Assembly: GCF_024362695.1 (NCBI RefSeq)
Contig: NW_026063242.1
Location: 1,116,001 to 1,180,000 of the forward strand
Direction: 5' to 3'
DNA from: Pectinophora gossypiella
Taxonomy: Eukaryota > Arthropoda > Insecta > Lepidoptera > Gelechiidae
Length of the DNA: 64,000 nt
Of this stretch, positions 43,554 through 54,391 are shown piece by piece; the stretch's first letter is position 1; each line of letters begins with the position of its first letter. Under the pieces are notes generated by a model. The model was not told where the DNA came from. It worked only from the letters and a program-made list of their open reading frames with translations, and did not search any database. The position numbers were made by a program, and so were the translations under genes.

Positions 43554-45563
43554 ACATTTCCCAGCGCCATGGTTAACGTTAGAACTGAAAGGCATGATGG
43601 CTAAGCGTGATCGAGCCAAATTGAAACTGAGGCAGGATCCTACCACGGCTAACCATGAGGCTTACATTGCAGTTAGGAATGCTTGTAATCGTCGCTGTAG
43701 AGTCGCGAAGCGGAAATATATTCACTCTTCCATTGAGGAATGTCCTGCTGATAAGCTGTGGAGGTTTCTGAGATCACTGGGAATTGGTAAGACACATTCT
43801 GATACGTTGTCTAACATGGACCTCAATCTGCTCAATCAGCATTTCAGTGCCTCTCCAGTTAGTATGGATCCGCTCGTCAGGCAAAGTACCCTTATGAGTA
43901 TTGCGACTACCCCTCTGGCAGCCGCCACGCCGTTTGAGTTAGGGGTAATATCTCCTAGTGAAGTGGTGAAGCTTCTCAACTCAATTACATCCGGTGCAGT
44001 GGGTGATGACGGTCTAAGCATGGATATGCTAAAACCTATTCAACAGTTAATCGCTCCCATTCTAGCACACATAATAAACTGTTCTCTTGAGTCAGGCGTT
44101 TTTCCCGCTGCCTGGAAACGAGCGCTTATTATCCCGCTACCAAAGAAGCCTAACCCTGCATCATTTTCGGATGTACGACCTATATCTATTCTTCCATTGC
44201 TCTCGAAGGTCCTGGAGAGATTTGTTCAGCAGCGTCTCTCTTATCATCTCTTTCGCCATGATCTGTTGAGCCCGTTTCAGTCGGGGTTTCGGGCTGGGCA
44301 CAGTACTGCTTCGGCCTTAGTTAAAGTCACTGAGGACATTCGTGTTAATGTCGATAACAAGGAGCTAACTATGCTTGTTCTCCTTGACTTCAGTAGCGCC
44401 TTTAACACAGTAGATTTCGATATCTTACTTGCGCTGCTCAACACACTTAACGTTACTCCAATAGCGCTCTCGTGGTTTAGGTCGTACTTGACTGATCGGG
44501 TTCAGCAGGTCAGAGTCGGTGACAGTCATTCCCAGTGGTGCTCAGTCTCTTCTGGTGTACCTCAGGGCGGTATTTTATCTCCAATTATTTTTTCCATTTT
44601 TATCAATAGTATTACCTCGACTTTGTCATCTTCATTTCACCTCTACGCCGACGACTTCCAAATATATACCGCTGCAGCCGTAAAGTGTTCGTGTCCTTCC
44701 ATTCGCTTAAACGACTCCAGAGCTTTCTTCCTTTTGACACAAAAGTTACGCTGGTAAACTCCCTTATTCTCCCTCTATTGGATTATGCGGACGTGGCATA
44801 TCCTGACGCCAGTGAGGAGATGCTGAGCAAACTTGAAAGGCGGCAGAATTTGGGGATCCGGTATGTGTTCGGCCTAAGGAAATTTGACCACGTGTCTGAG
44901 TATAGGAGAAGGTTGAACTGGTTGTCGATCCGTCAGCGAAGAGAATGCCACATCCTATGTCTTCTCTGGAATTGTCTGTATAATACGACATCCCCTGGAT
45001 ACCTCCGGGAGTTGTTCAGATTTCGTGTGGTGGCTGATGCTCGGCTGCGGCCACGAAATGAGCTGGATCTGCACGTTCCATCACGTAGCTCCAGGTCGTA
45101 TGACAAATCGTTCGCGGTCATGGCTGCTCGTAGCTGGAATTTGCTGCCTGACACTGTGCGGCAGGCTCCCTCAATTACTGCCTTTAAAGCTCTATTGAAG
45201 AAGTATTTTCTGGAACATTGACTTTGAGCTAAACCATACTATATATTATATTATATCTGTTTTATATATGTATATACTTATCTTGTAATATACTTATTTA
45301 TGTAATTATCAATAAGTAGTCTATATACGTATTTAGTAATATTAGTAATAAGTATACATTTAGTTTACTTGCTTTTTCATAGATATTAGCTCATTTATTG
45401 CGTGATAATACCGGCCCACTGAGTTTCTTTCAGGCTGTCCAAAGTTAGCTGGAAGAAATCCCAATTAGGGATAAGCTCGCCTATGCTTTATCTAATGATA
45501 AATTATATGTAAATTTTCTTTGTATTCCAAAGCAATAAAGAGTATACAAACAAACAAACAAAC
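43554..45563 (+). mobile_element. 5'-truncated CR1-group LINE inserted in element A
   Basis: Flanked by the 8-bp duplication AAATAGTG (43546-43553 and 45564-45571) and ending in (CAAA)n. It starts inside the endonuclease-RT linker (PAPWLT), so it is 5'-truncated. It is of the same family group as the LINE at 2855-5779. The UTR after 45221 is AT-rich with AATAAAG at about 45533. Confidence 0.93.
43561..45221 (+). pseudogene. Reverse transcriptase of truncated CR1 copy, internal deletion
   Basis: Reads PAPWLT, then AKRDRAKLKLR, LLDFSSAFNTVDF, GVPQGGILSP and YADDFQIYT. Compared with the intact relative at 2855-5779 about 100 residues are missing after YADDFQIYT (near 44683), and the frame changes there. 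The end (RSWNLLPDTVRQAPSITAF) aligns with RLWNSLPETVRRAPSLDSF of the other copy. It is non-functional. Confidence 0.88.
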
Positions 45564-45571
45564 AAATAGTG

Positions 45572-45751
45572 CCTAGAACAGCTGTGTTTTATAAAAATTG
45601 TTACTCAGTATGTGTGAGGACGTACAATGCCCTCCCCAGCCATTTAAGAGAACTTCCTTTAAAACATTTCCGTATAAAGCTAAAGCTGTGGCTAAGAGAG
45701 AAGGTCTTTTATTCTTTGAACGAGTTATTGCACCCTAATAATGTTATGTAA
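45572..45751 (+). pseudogene. LINE element A ORF2, C-terminal end
   Basis: PRTAVFYKNCYSVCVRTYN, LPSHLRELPLKHF and a KLWLREKVFYSLNELL end are the usual C-terminus of such LINEs. In phase with 43551 when the CR1 insert and one AAATAGTG are removed. Confidence 0.85.
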
Positions 45752-46896
45752 ATGACAATGGGCACTTTTGTATGAAACTTGGTCCAAGAACCTCCACTGA
45801 TGAGACTTATATGTAATGAAAGCTTATGCTTTCCCTATGATTCTGGCAAAGTTCTATCAGATTCTGTCCCGGGGTTCTTTTTTTACGGCCATGTTTGTCC
45901 TGGCTAAAAATGTGATAAAATACAGTGGGAGCTAAAATCGACTCAAGATTTGTTGCTGGATAACTAAGTCTACATAAATAATTACGTATCATATTGTATA
46001 TCATTTTAAAGAGGATCTTTTTCAAAATCCGAAACATAAAAAAAAAGAAAAAAAAATCTTTTTGTAAGCGAATTATAGTCAATTTATATCTGCAGCGCCA
46101 TTGTTTCTCGGTAGCTAAGTTCAAGTTTCATGCCTTTTACCCCTTCCAAAAGTATCTTACCGATTTTTTTATATTGCTTCCGGGATTTGATCTGAGTGAT
46201 AATAACAAGAAAAATAAATAAACACCTCTCCGATAGAGACCGGCTAAGCTATTGCCTATTGCAAGAAATCGTCATCATTTGCAACTCATTACGGTATTGC
46301 ATATAAGCTTATCAGCAACTTGGAACTTGGTCCAAGAACCTCCACTGGTGAGACTTGCATGTAATGATAGCTTATACTTGTCCTATGATTCTGGCAAAGT
46401 TCTATCAAACTCTGTCCTAGGGTGTTTTTAAGGCCATGTTTGTCCTGAGTGTACAGTAGTGGACTGCAAAATCACCTCAGGATTTGTTGTCGAAAAACTA
46501 TTTAACTAAGTCTATATACATAATTATATATCATAATGTATATCAATTTTAAAGGGGAAGGTTATCAGAATCAGACACAAATAAAAAAAATGCATTATGT
46601 AAACGACTTTTAGCCAACTCACGTCCGTAGCACCATTTTTCTCAGCAGCTACGTACGAGTTTCGTGCCTTCCAACCTTTCCAAAGGAGCCCAATCATTTT
46701 TTCCTTCTTCTGATATTGCATTCTTAACCTTACAAGTGACAACAAAGAAAAAAAAAATAAGAAGAAATAAAATAGATACCATTCCGATAGAGGCCGCGTA
46801 AGCTATGGACCTATTACAAGATAACGTACTCAAAGGGTCATTATAATCCAACAGACGTAACATGATTAGAATGCGGCGGGACGGAAATGTAGTACA

Positions 46897-47202
46897 TCGC
46901 CTTATGCGAAAGAGACGAAATATGTGTCTCTTTAACACTAACAGTATACAGCTTAGTACGAGAGAAACAAGAAATAAGTCATTCTAATCAAGATGCAATA
47001 CAATGACTCTATTGTATACAAAAGAAACACATTTATTAAACAAGTTCAGGCAATAACTGGTGCAAAAGGCGGCTTTATTGCCAAGGTAGCAATTACTACC
47101 AGGCAACCTTACGTTTACGATACGTTTGTTGTACCATTCGGCATTGTTTATAAGACAAGATATAAGCCTGGATTAATAAAACAAGATTGTGGTGAAAGAA
47201 AA
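46897..47202. other. Central loop of the foldback element
   Basis: About 306 bp not shared by the arms. An open frame of 90 codons (46993-47265) runs into the right arm and matches no family, so I do not call it a gene. The loop could be unrelated captured DNA. Confidence 0.5.
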
Positions 47203-47908
47203 CATACTACATTTGCGTCCTCCCGCATTCTAATCATGTTACGTCTGTTGGATTATAATGACTAGCCTTTGAGTACGTTATCTTGCAATAGGTCCATAGC
47301 TTACGCGGCCTCTATCGGAATGGTATCTATTTTATTTCTTGTTGTTGTCACTTGTCAGGTTAAGAATGCAATATCAGAAGAAGGAAAAAATGATTGGGCT
47401 TCTTTGGAAAGGTTGGAAGGCGCGAAACTCGTACGTAGCTGCTGAGAAAAATGGTGCTACGGACGTGAGTTGGCTAAAAGTCGTTTACATACTTAATGCA
47501 TTTTTTTTTTATTTGTGTTTCTGATTCTGATAACCTTCCCCTTTAAAATTGATATACATTATGATATATAATTATGTATATAGACTTAGTTAAATAGTTT
47601 TTCGACAACAAATCCTGAGGTGATTTTGCAGTCCACTACTGTACACTCAGGACAAACATGGCCGTAAAAATTGTGTCTATTTATTTTTCTTGTTATTATC
47701 ACTCAGATCAAATTCCGGAAGCAATATAAAAAAAATCGGTAAGATACTTTTGGAAGGGGTAAAAGGCATGAAACTTGAACTTAGCTACCGAGAAACAATG
47801 GCGCTGCAGATGCAAATTGACTATAATTCGCTTACATAAAGACTTTTTTTGTTTTTTTTTATGTTTCGGATTCTGAAAAAGATCTTCTTTAAAATGATAT
47901 ACAATATG

Positions 47909-48186
47909 TGTAAGGTTCGTTACTCATTATATAAAAATATATATAATAAACTATTTTAATAGTCCTAACTTAAAGGAAATTGTACGTTTATGATGGTAAC
48001 ACTGGATAAAATTCAATTCGCACATTTGGTAGTTAAGAATTGGCAACACTGTTTTGAAAGAAAATATGGCGGTCGTCATTATAAAAGGGAGGAGACCCAT
48101 TGTACGGGGGCTGTTCGTTTGTGAATTTTGAGTGGTAAAGTGGTGAATAAATATCATATTAAGTGAACGAGTGGATTTTTATTATA
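47909..48186 (+). repeat. 5' LTR of gypsy element
   Basis: TGTAAGGTTCG to TTTTTATTATA, 278 bp. It holds the TATA box and a poly(A) signal. Confidence 0.95.
48080..48151 (+). promoter_or_regulatory. TATA box and poly(A) signal in the gypsy LTR
   Basis: TATAAAAG at 48080-48087 and AATAAA at 48146-48151, in the order expected for U3-R-U5. The same pair recurs in the 3' LTR at 53892 and 53958. Transcription probably starts about 25-30 bases after the TATA box (inference). Confidence 0.7.
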
Positions 48187-48215
48187 CTTCAGAAGTGGGA
48201 TCAAAACCCTGCGTC

Positions 48216-51200
48216 ATGGCGGATCATGCAAGATCTACTGGCCATGAAGACCAGCGCAGATTGAGTACACCTGGAGTGGGATCGTCGCATCAACAACGTG
48301 ACTTATCAGCGGGCCATGGCAGTCGCCCTCGCAGCTGTAGCATCGGCTTAAGAGAAAAGGAGCTGGAGTTGGAACGAAACCGGGAACGTCTACTGGCTCT
48401 GGAACACGAAATACAACTGCAACGCGAGAGGGAAAGCCAGTTACGAAGAAGCCGATCACACAACAATCGACATGTTGATGACAACGGGGTTCGATGTGGT
48501 GGCAGTCACCGCCACAGCCGCGTGCGCAGACGCCAGCGCAGCCGCCAGCGCAGCCGTCAGCATAGCCGCCCGCGCAGCCGTCAGCGCGGCCGTGAGCGCA
48601 GCCGCGAGCGTAGCCGCCAGCGCAGCCGCCAGCGCAGCCGCCAGCGCAGCCGCCAGCGCAGCCGCCAGCGCAGCCGCCAGCGCAGCCGTCAGCGCAGCCG
48701 CCAGCGCAGCCGCCAGCGCAGCCGCAGCAGCCAGCGCAGCCGCAGCCAGTGCAGCCGCAAGCGCAGCCACAGCCTGACGATGGAAGCTGAGCAGCAAAAG
48801 CAACGCGAAGACGACTCATCACGGAATAAAAGGTCATGTACCCCTTCCTTTTCTATTAAGAATATAGCTGATATTATTAATACAATGAAGGGTGGTCCCA
48901 CATTTCAGCCGTCATCATCACAAAATAATAATATTCTTCCAAATTTTGATCCGTCGACAAAAAACCAACGTATAGATATTTGGATACGCAAAGTTAACGA
49001 ATGTGCAAGTGTGTACGGCTGGGACGAAAAGACAACCATTCATTTTGCTATGCAAAAGCTCCAGGGTTTGGCCAAGGTATGGTACGAGAGTTTGAGTACT
49101 ATCTTATATACTTGGGTGGAATGGCAAGAGAAATTGTTTAGTGCTTTTCCCTGTGACCAAAACTACGGCCAAATCCTGGAGGAGATGCTCAGAAGAAAGA
49201 CCAAGTTCGGTGAACCAATTGAGAATTACTATTATGGAAAACTTGCGTTAATTAATCAGTGCGACATTACGGGAAAACGAGCGGTCGATTGTTTAATACA
49301 CGGTATTACGGATAGAACATTAAGATCTAGTGCATTAGCCTTGAGTTGTTCTCAGCCCGATCAGTTGCTCCAGTTTTTAATCAGTAATAAGGAAGTTCAA
49401 TTTACGGAACGCAGTTTGGGAAGGAATAGAAGCTGGACTGATAACAATTCGGGACAAAATAATCCTAGAATTGCCGCTGATAAACCTGGTCAGCCACGAG
49501 GTCACTTGTTCTGTTTTAATTGCAAGGAACGCGGCCATGTTTACATGGACTGTCGAAAACCTATACTCAAATGCTTGAAGTGCAATAAAATTGGTCATAC
49601 TAATGATAATTGCCGTACTAAGTCGAACAATGTAACTAACAATGAACCTTCTAAGACAATGTGCATTTCAAGCTCTGCTCCAAATTCAAAATTCATTAAA
49701 GATATTAAAGTGAACAATACGACGGTACAAGCATTTATCGATTTTGGTAGTGAGGTAACGTTAGTCAGGGAAACATTAATTGCAAATCTAGGTTTGGAAC
49801 ATGATCGCTGTCCGTCAATGATGAAGGGTTTTGGTAATGACGTAGTTTGTTCGCTAGGAACAGTATTGTTAGATCTGGCCGTGGACGGAGTCGATGCAAG
49901 AGTCGCTTGCAGGGTGGTCGATGACAATTTATTAGACAAATCGATCCTGGTAGGTCAGTCTTATACGGAACAACCTCATATAATTGTGATCAAAGATTCA
50001 AAAACTTTGCAGTTTCGAAAGATTGAGTCTGAGATACCTTCATGTGAACCTGATATTAACGATCATCAGCTCTACGAAGTAAGAGTAGATGTTGAGGTGG
50101 AATTATTTGGGCCTGCGTCGATTAAAGCGTATATAGATTCGGACTATAATGGATGTGTTCTGTTAAACAATAACGTTGTCGGAAGTCCAAAGCATGAATG
50201 TGTTGTATCAGGAGGTGTATATCATGTTCAAAGAGGTTGTTTAGATGTTTCTGTATTCCCATGCTCGTACCCATACAAAATATCTCGGAATAAAGTAATA
50301 GGCAGAGGAGAAAGGGTAGAGTTTGTTCAGCGCATAATGATACAAGCACCAGGACTTGCAGAAGTAGAAGTGACCACCAATCGTGATAAGTGTATTGAGG
50401 AGAAAGATGTTCAGATAGGGAGTTCAACAACGAAGGACGATAGGCAAAGGTTGATGGCTATTTTGAGAAAATACAAACACTGTTTCGCGACAAATCTTAA
50501 GGATTTGGGTTGTACGGAATTGGCTCAGATGACTATTGAAATAAACAGTCAGCGTCCCGTTGTTTATCGTCCTTACAGACTATCTCACCATGAACGGGAC
50601 AAGGTACAGTCGATGATAGAAGAAATGATAGAAGCTGGGATAGTTCGGGAGTCTGTGTCGGAGTACGCAAGCCCTATTATTCTTGTGCGGAAGAAAGATG
50701 GTAGTTTTAGAATGTGCGTTGACTATAGAATGCTCAATTCAATCACAGTTAAGGAAAGATATCCAATGCCGATTATAGAGGATGAAATTGCGAGGTTAGC
50801 CGGTCAAGCTTGCTTCATTACTTTGGACTTGGCTTCTGGATATTATCAGGTGCCAATATCCGAACACAGCAAACACCTGACAGCGTTTGTGACTCCAGAT
50901 GGTTTATATGAGTTTAATCGCATGCCATTTGGATTAGCAAACGCTCCTGCCGTGTTTCAGAGATTAATCAATAGAGTTCTAGGATCTGCTCGTTTCAGTA
51001 AAGCCACTGCATATATGGACGATATACTTATTTTTGGCAAAAATTCTGAAGAATGTTTAGATAGATTTGAAGAGGTTTTGCAGTTACTACAAAAAGCTAA
51101 CCTAACGCTTAACTTGGCAAAGTGTGACTTTTTGCGCTCGAACATTGACTATTTAGGTTATGAAATTAGTGCAATCGGGGTTCGGCCAGGAGAAAAGAAA

Positions 51201-53183
51201 ATTCAGTCGGTAATTAATTTCCCAAGGCCAGAAAATCTTCACGCTGTTCGCCAATTTCTCGGACTTGCCAGCTATTTCCGGAAATTTATTCTAAATTTCG
51301 CTCAAATTGCCTCTCCATTGACTGAACTGTTGAAAAAGGGGCAAATATGGGAATGGAGTAAACAGGAGAACTCGTTTCAGGCATTGAAATCCAAATTAGT
51401 AGATAGACCGATATTAGCTATATACGACCGCGAAGCCGATACCGAACTTCACACAGATGCGAGCAAGGAAGGAGTAGGTGGTATACTGTTGCAGCGGAGT
51501 AGGGATGATGGTAGTCTCCGACCGGTAGCTTATTGTAGCAGACGAACATCGCCCGAAGAAAGGTACTATCACTCGTACGAACTTGAAACGTTGGCTGTTA
51601 TCCGTTCATTGGAAAAGTTCAGAGTATATTTGTTAGGCAAAGAATTTAAAATAGTTTCAGACTGCAGCGCTCTTCGGTCTACTTTTATGAAAAGAGACCT
51701 TATTCCCAGAATTGCTAGATGGTGGCTCTTACTGCAGGAATACAATTGCTCTATTGAATATAGGCCGGGAACTAAGATGTCCCATGTAGACGCTTTATCG
51801 CGCAATCCTGAACATGATGATGTCGTTAGCGGTAATCCAATTGCACAGGTTATGGCAATAAGTAATGAAGATTGGCTCCTTACTTTGCAATTGGGTGACT
51901 CCGAGCTAGAGAAGATTAGACGAATGATAGACAGTAAATTAGATCCAAAAGGGCTTCAATATATAAAAGACAATTACGTCGTACGAGATAATAGGCTGTT
52001 TCGGTGCATAAATGGTGATCAGGAAAATCTGCGTTTTGTAGTTCCAAAGGGAGCAAGGTGGCAAATATGTAGGATGAACCATGACGACATTGGTCATCTT
52101 GGATTAGAGAAAACGTTGGAACGGATTAAGAAAAGTTATTGGTTCCCTAAACTGAATCGTTTTGTAAAGAAATATGTGACTGCTTGTCTTGATTGTGCTT
52201 ATGCCAAGAAAAATGCTAAAGGAAATGAAGGTTTATTACATCCTATAAATAAAGTGGAAATTCCTTTCCATACTCTGCACATTGACCACCTCGGTCCCTT
52301 TGTAAAATCAAAAAAGGGAAACTCTTACTTACTTGTAATCGTCGATGCTTTCACAAAGTTCATCTTTATTAAGCCTGTTCGCAACACCAACACTCAGAAT
52401 GTGATTCGAGTTCTCGATGATATATTCTATACGTTTAGAGTACCTGACCGTTTGATTAGCGACCGTGGCAGCTGTTACACTTCAAACGCTTTCAGGAAGT
52501 ATTGTTATCATAAAGGCATAAAACATATTTTGAACGCTGTTGCGAGTCCCAAGTCAAACGGACAGGTAGAGAGGTATAATAGGACGATACTTAATTCATT
52601 AAAAGCACAGAACTTAAGACACGATGAAAGGGACTGGGATAATCAAATCGGAAAAGTACAATGGGGGCTGAATAATAGCGTACAAAAAACTACTGGTAGA
52701 AGACCAATTGAAGTAATGTTTGGTACTTGTATGAATAGCGAGATTAATCCTAGCTTAAACGAGATATTGGAAGAGGTTCGTGATAATGCTGACGTATCTG
52801 AAATCAGGTCTCAGGTTAAGGATAGAATCGATACGGAACATGAGAAACAAAAAGAACGGTACGATCGAAATAAACGGCCCGCTCGTATTTATAATGAGGG
52901 CGATTTAGTCAAAATTACTAATGTATCATTAAATAATGACGGGAAGAGTAAGAAACTTCTTCCATCTTACATCGGACCATTCCGCATCATTAAAGTTTTG
53001 GGACAGGATAGGTATAAAATAACATCAATTCCTGGATTTAATGGTAGCACGAGCAAACGTGTTTCCACGGTAGCAGCAGATCGTATGCTACCATGGGTAC
53101 ACATAGCTGCGTTACAACTAGATAATGATGAATCCGATGCAAATACATCTAGTGGTGACGATGGTGAACAAAGTGAAAACTAA
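48216..53183 (+). CDS. Gypsy gag-pol polyprotein with SR-type repeat in Gag
   Basis: The start MADHARSTGHED at 48216 is the first ATG after the LTR; the frame is open upstream but lacks another ATG. Residues about 100-189 are an arginine-serine repeat including nine tandem RSRQ units. The capsid region follows, then two zinc knuckles (CFNCKERGHVYMDC, CLKCNKIGHTNDNC) at 431-470. The protease site at about residue 509 reads IDFGSEVTL, with F where S or T is normal. RT has FITLDLASGYYQ and AYMDDILIF (about 933). RNase H has LHTDASKEGVGG. Integrase has H-H-C-C, LHIDHLGPF, SDRGSCYTS and SPKSNGQVERYN. A single uninterrupted frame without gag-pol frameshift. Confidence 0.95.
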   Translation: MADHARSTGHEDQRRLSTPGVGSSHQQRDLSAGHGSRPRSCSIGLREKELELERNRERLLALEHEIQLQRERESQLRRSRSHNNRHVDDNGVRCGGSHRHSRVRRRQRSRQRSRQHSRPRSRQRGRERSRERSRQRSRQRSRQRSRQRSRQRSRQRSRQRSRQRSRQRSRSSQRSRSQCSRKRSHSLTMEAEQQKQREDDSSRNKRSCTPSFSIKNIADIINTMKGGPTFQPSSSQNNNILPNFDPSTKNQRIDIWIRKVNECASVYGWDEKTTIHFAMQKLQGLAKVWYESLSTILYTWVEWQEKLFSAFPCDQNYGQILEEMLRRKTKFGEPIENYYYGKLALINQCDITGKRAVDCLIHGITDRTLRSSALALSCSQPDQLLQFLISNKEVQFTERSLGRNRSWTDNNSGQNNPRIAADKPGQPRGHLFCFNCKERGHVYMDCRKPILKCLKCNKIGHTNDNCRTKSNNVTNNEPSKTMCISSSAPNSKFIKDIKVNNTTVQAFIDFGSEVTLVRETLIANLGLEHDRCPSMMKGFGNDVVCSLGTVLLDLAVDGVDARVACRVVDDNLLDKSILVGQSYTEQPHIIVIKDSKTLQFRKIESEIPSCEPDINDHQLYEVRVDVEVELFGPASIKAYIDSDYNGCVLLNNNVVGSPKHECVVSGGVYHVQRGCLDVSVFPCSYPYKISRNKVIGRGERVEFVQRIMIQAPGLAEVEVTTNRDKCIEEKDVQIGSSTTKDDRQRLMAILRKYKHCFATNLKDLGCTELAQMTIEINSQRPVVYRPYRLSHHERDKVQSMIEEMIEAGIVRESVSEYASPIILVRKKDGSFRMCVDYRMLNSITVKERYPMPIIEDEIARLAGQACFITLDLASGYYQVPISEHSKHLTAFVTPDGLYEFNRMPFGLANAPAVFQRLINRVLGSARFSKATAYMDDILIFGKNSEECLDRFEEVLQLLQKANLTLNLAKCDFLRSNIDYLGYEISAIGVRPGEKKIQSVINFPRPENLHAVRQFLGLASYFRKFILNFAQIASPLTELLKKGQIWEWSKQENSFQALKSKLVDRPILAIYDREADTELHTDASKEGVGGILLQRSRDDGSLRPVAYCSRRTSPEERYYHSYELETLAVIRSLEKFRVYLLGKEFKIVSDCSALRSTFMKRDLIPRIARWWLLLQEYNCSIEYRPGTKMSHVDALSRNPEHDDVVSGNPIAQVMAISNEDWLLTLQLGDSELEKIRRMIDSKLDPKGLQYIKDNYVVRDNRLFRCINGDQENLRFVVPKGARWQICRMNHDDIGHLGLEKTLERIKKSYWFPKLNRFVKKYVTACLDCAYAKKNAKGNEGLLHPINKVEIPFHTLHIDHLGPFVKSKKGNSYLLVIVDAFTKFIFIKPVRNTNTQNVIRVLDDIFYTFRVPDRLISDRGSCYTSNAFRKYCYHKGIKHILNAVASPKSNGQVERYNRTILNSLKAQNLRHDERDWDNQIGKVQWGLNNSVQKTTGRRPIEVMFGTCMNSEINPSLNEILEEVRDNADVSEIRSQVKDRIDTEHEKQKERYDRNKRPARIYNEGDLVKITNVSLNNDGKSKKLLPSYIGPFRIIKVLGQDRYKITSIPGFNGSTSKRVSTVAADRMLPWVHIAALQLDNDESDANTSSGDDGEQSEN
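48520..48778 (+). repeat. 12-bp tandem repeat encoding RSRQ
   Basis: GCCGCCAGCGCA repeats with a 12-bp period, nine near-perfect units at 48613-48720, with older, diverged units before and after. It makes long stop-free frames in other phases and on the other strand (alanine- and glycine/cysteine-rich), which are artefacts. Confidence 0.9.
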
Positions 53184-53720
53184 ACATTTTTGTATTTTAT
53201 AATGGTTTAACAAGTTTACTGCAGACGAGTTTATTGTTTCAGGCCGGACGTGAGGATCGATTGGCTCTCGTTCTGGTCGATACAAAGACACTATGAGACA
53301 CTATAAACGACACTGGAGTTCGACTGGTCCACGTGTCGACGCCGAAGAGTTCCGTTAGTGATACATATTCGCAATAGCATATAAAGTATTTAATATATAA
53401 AGTATCCTTTTAGTGAAGATTGATTGGTTCACTAAAACGGTAGAGATTATGTTTGGTGGAGTACGACTAGTTCGTTAGAGATTGATAAGATGCATAAGAG
53501 AATCGTTATAAGACGAAGATTGATTGGTTCGTCAATATAACATATGAATAACTTAATGATGATAATTTAAAGGTTTTTGATTACTTTATGTTTACACTTT
53601 AACATACGAGTCTAACGCAATAGTTTTACTCTAGTACAATATAATACTATTTGATAGGCAGAGTGTAAGGTTGCCACCTGGCGCGTGTATGAGGGCATAC
53701 ACGTCGTCAGGATGGTCGAG
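53184..53720 (+). other. Non-coding region between pol and 3' LTR of gypsy element
   Basis: No further ORF such as env. GAAGATTGATTGGTTC occurs at about 53417 and 53516, and GAGGATCGATTGGCTC at 53253, so a degenerate motif appears three times. The usual purine run before the LTR is weak (AGGATGGTCGAG). Confidence 0.6.
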
Positions 53721-53998
53721 TGTAAGGTTCGTTACTCATTATATAAAAATATATATAATAAACTATTTTAATAGTCCTAACTTAAAGGAAATTGTACGTT
53801 TATGATGGTAACACTGGATAAAATTCAATTCGCACATTTGGTAGTTAAGAATTGGCAACACTGTTTTGAAAGAAAATATGGCGGTCGTCATTATAAAAGG
53901 GAGGAGACCCATTGTACGGGGGCTGTTCGTTTGTGAATTTTGAGTGGTAAAGTGGTGAATAAATATCATATTAAGTGAACGAGTGGATTTTTATTATA
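53721..53998 (+). repeat. 3' LTR of gypsy element
   Basis: Identical by eye to 47909-48186, followed by TATG. Confidence 0.95.
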
Positions 53999-54213
53999 TA
54001 TGATACATAATTATTTATGTAGACTTAGTTATCCAGCACTAAATTTTGAGCCGATTTTAGCTCCCACTGTATTTTATCACATTTTTAGCCAGGACAAACA
54101 TGGCCGTAAAAAAAGAACCCCGGGACAGAATCTGATAGAACTTTGCCAGATTCATAGAGAAAGCATAAGCTTTCATTACATATAAGTCTCATCAGTGGAG
54201 GTTCTTGGACCAG

Positions 54214-54391
54214 ATTCGCCCATTCTCCTTTGATGTAAATATAAGTAGTTAATTTAGAGTAAGATTAGGTTAATAATATAATAATTACCTATTGTATGGC
54301 AGAATATGACTGAATGTGCTGAACCATAACATTTACTTCCATCACTATGTATGACCACATTTACTGCAATAAATTTCATTTCATTTCGACC
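54214..54391 (+). other. 3' end of LINE element A
   Basis: AT-rich sequence ending in AATAAATTTCATTTCATTTC. A poly(A)-like signal followed by (ATTTC)n is a typical 3' end for CR1-group LINEs and marks the outer limit of element A. This assignment is inference. Confidence 0.65.

Larger units (their letters stand above)
47909..53998 (+). mobile_element. Apparently intact Ty3/gypsy retrotransposon
   Basis: 278-bp LTRs, identical by eye, flank one long gag-pol frame. The 4-bp target duplication is TATG (47905-47908 and 53999-54002). Removing it rejoins the foldback right arm. Identical LTRs and an unbroken 1,655-codon frame suggest a very recent, possibly active copy, apart from an odd protease site. 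Confidence 0.95.
45779..54213. mobile_element. Foldback element with long inverted arms, split by a gypsy element
   Basis: The left arm (45779-46896) is repeated in inverted form at 47203-47908 and 54003-54213. Ends read CTTGGTCCAAGAACC and GGTTCTTGGACCAG. The left arm consists of two related units (45779-46240 and 46322-46800), giving the order a-b-loop-b'-a'. The right arm lacks about 210 bp between the units. It lies in the 3' UTR of element A. No clear target duplication is visible and it encodes nothing. Confidence 0.82.

Noticed and set aside
46993..47265. 90-codon ORF in foldback loop
   Set aside because: Runs from the loop into the arm and matches no family.
48235..48837. Long ORFs on both strands rich in G/C/A residues
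   Set aside because: Alternative-frame translation of the 12-bp repeat inside gypsy gag.
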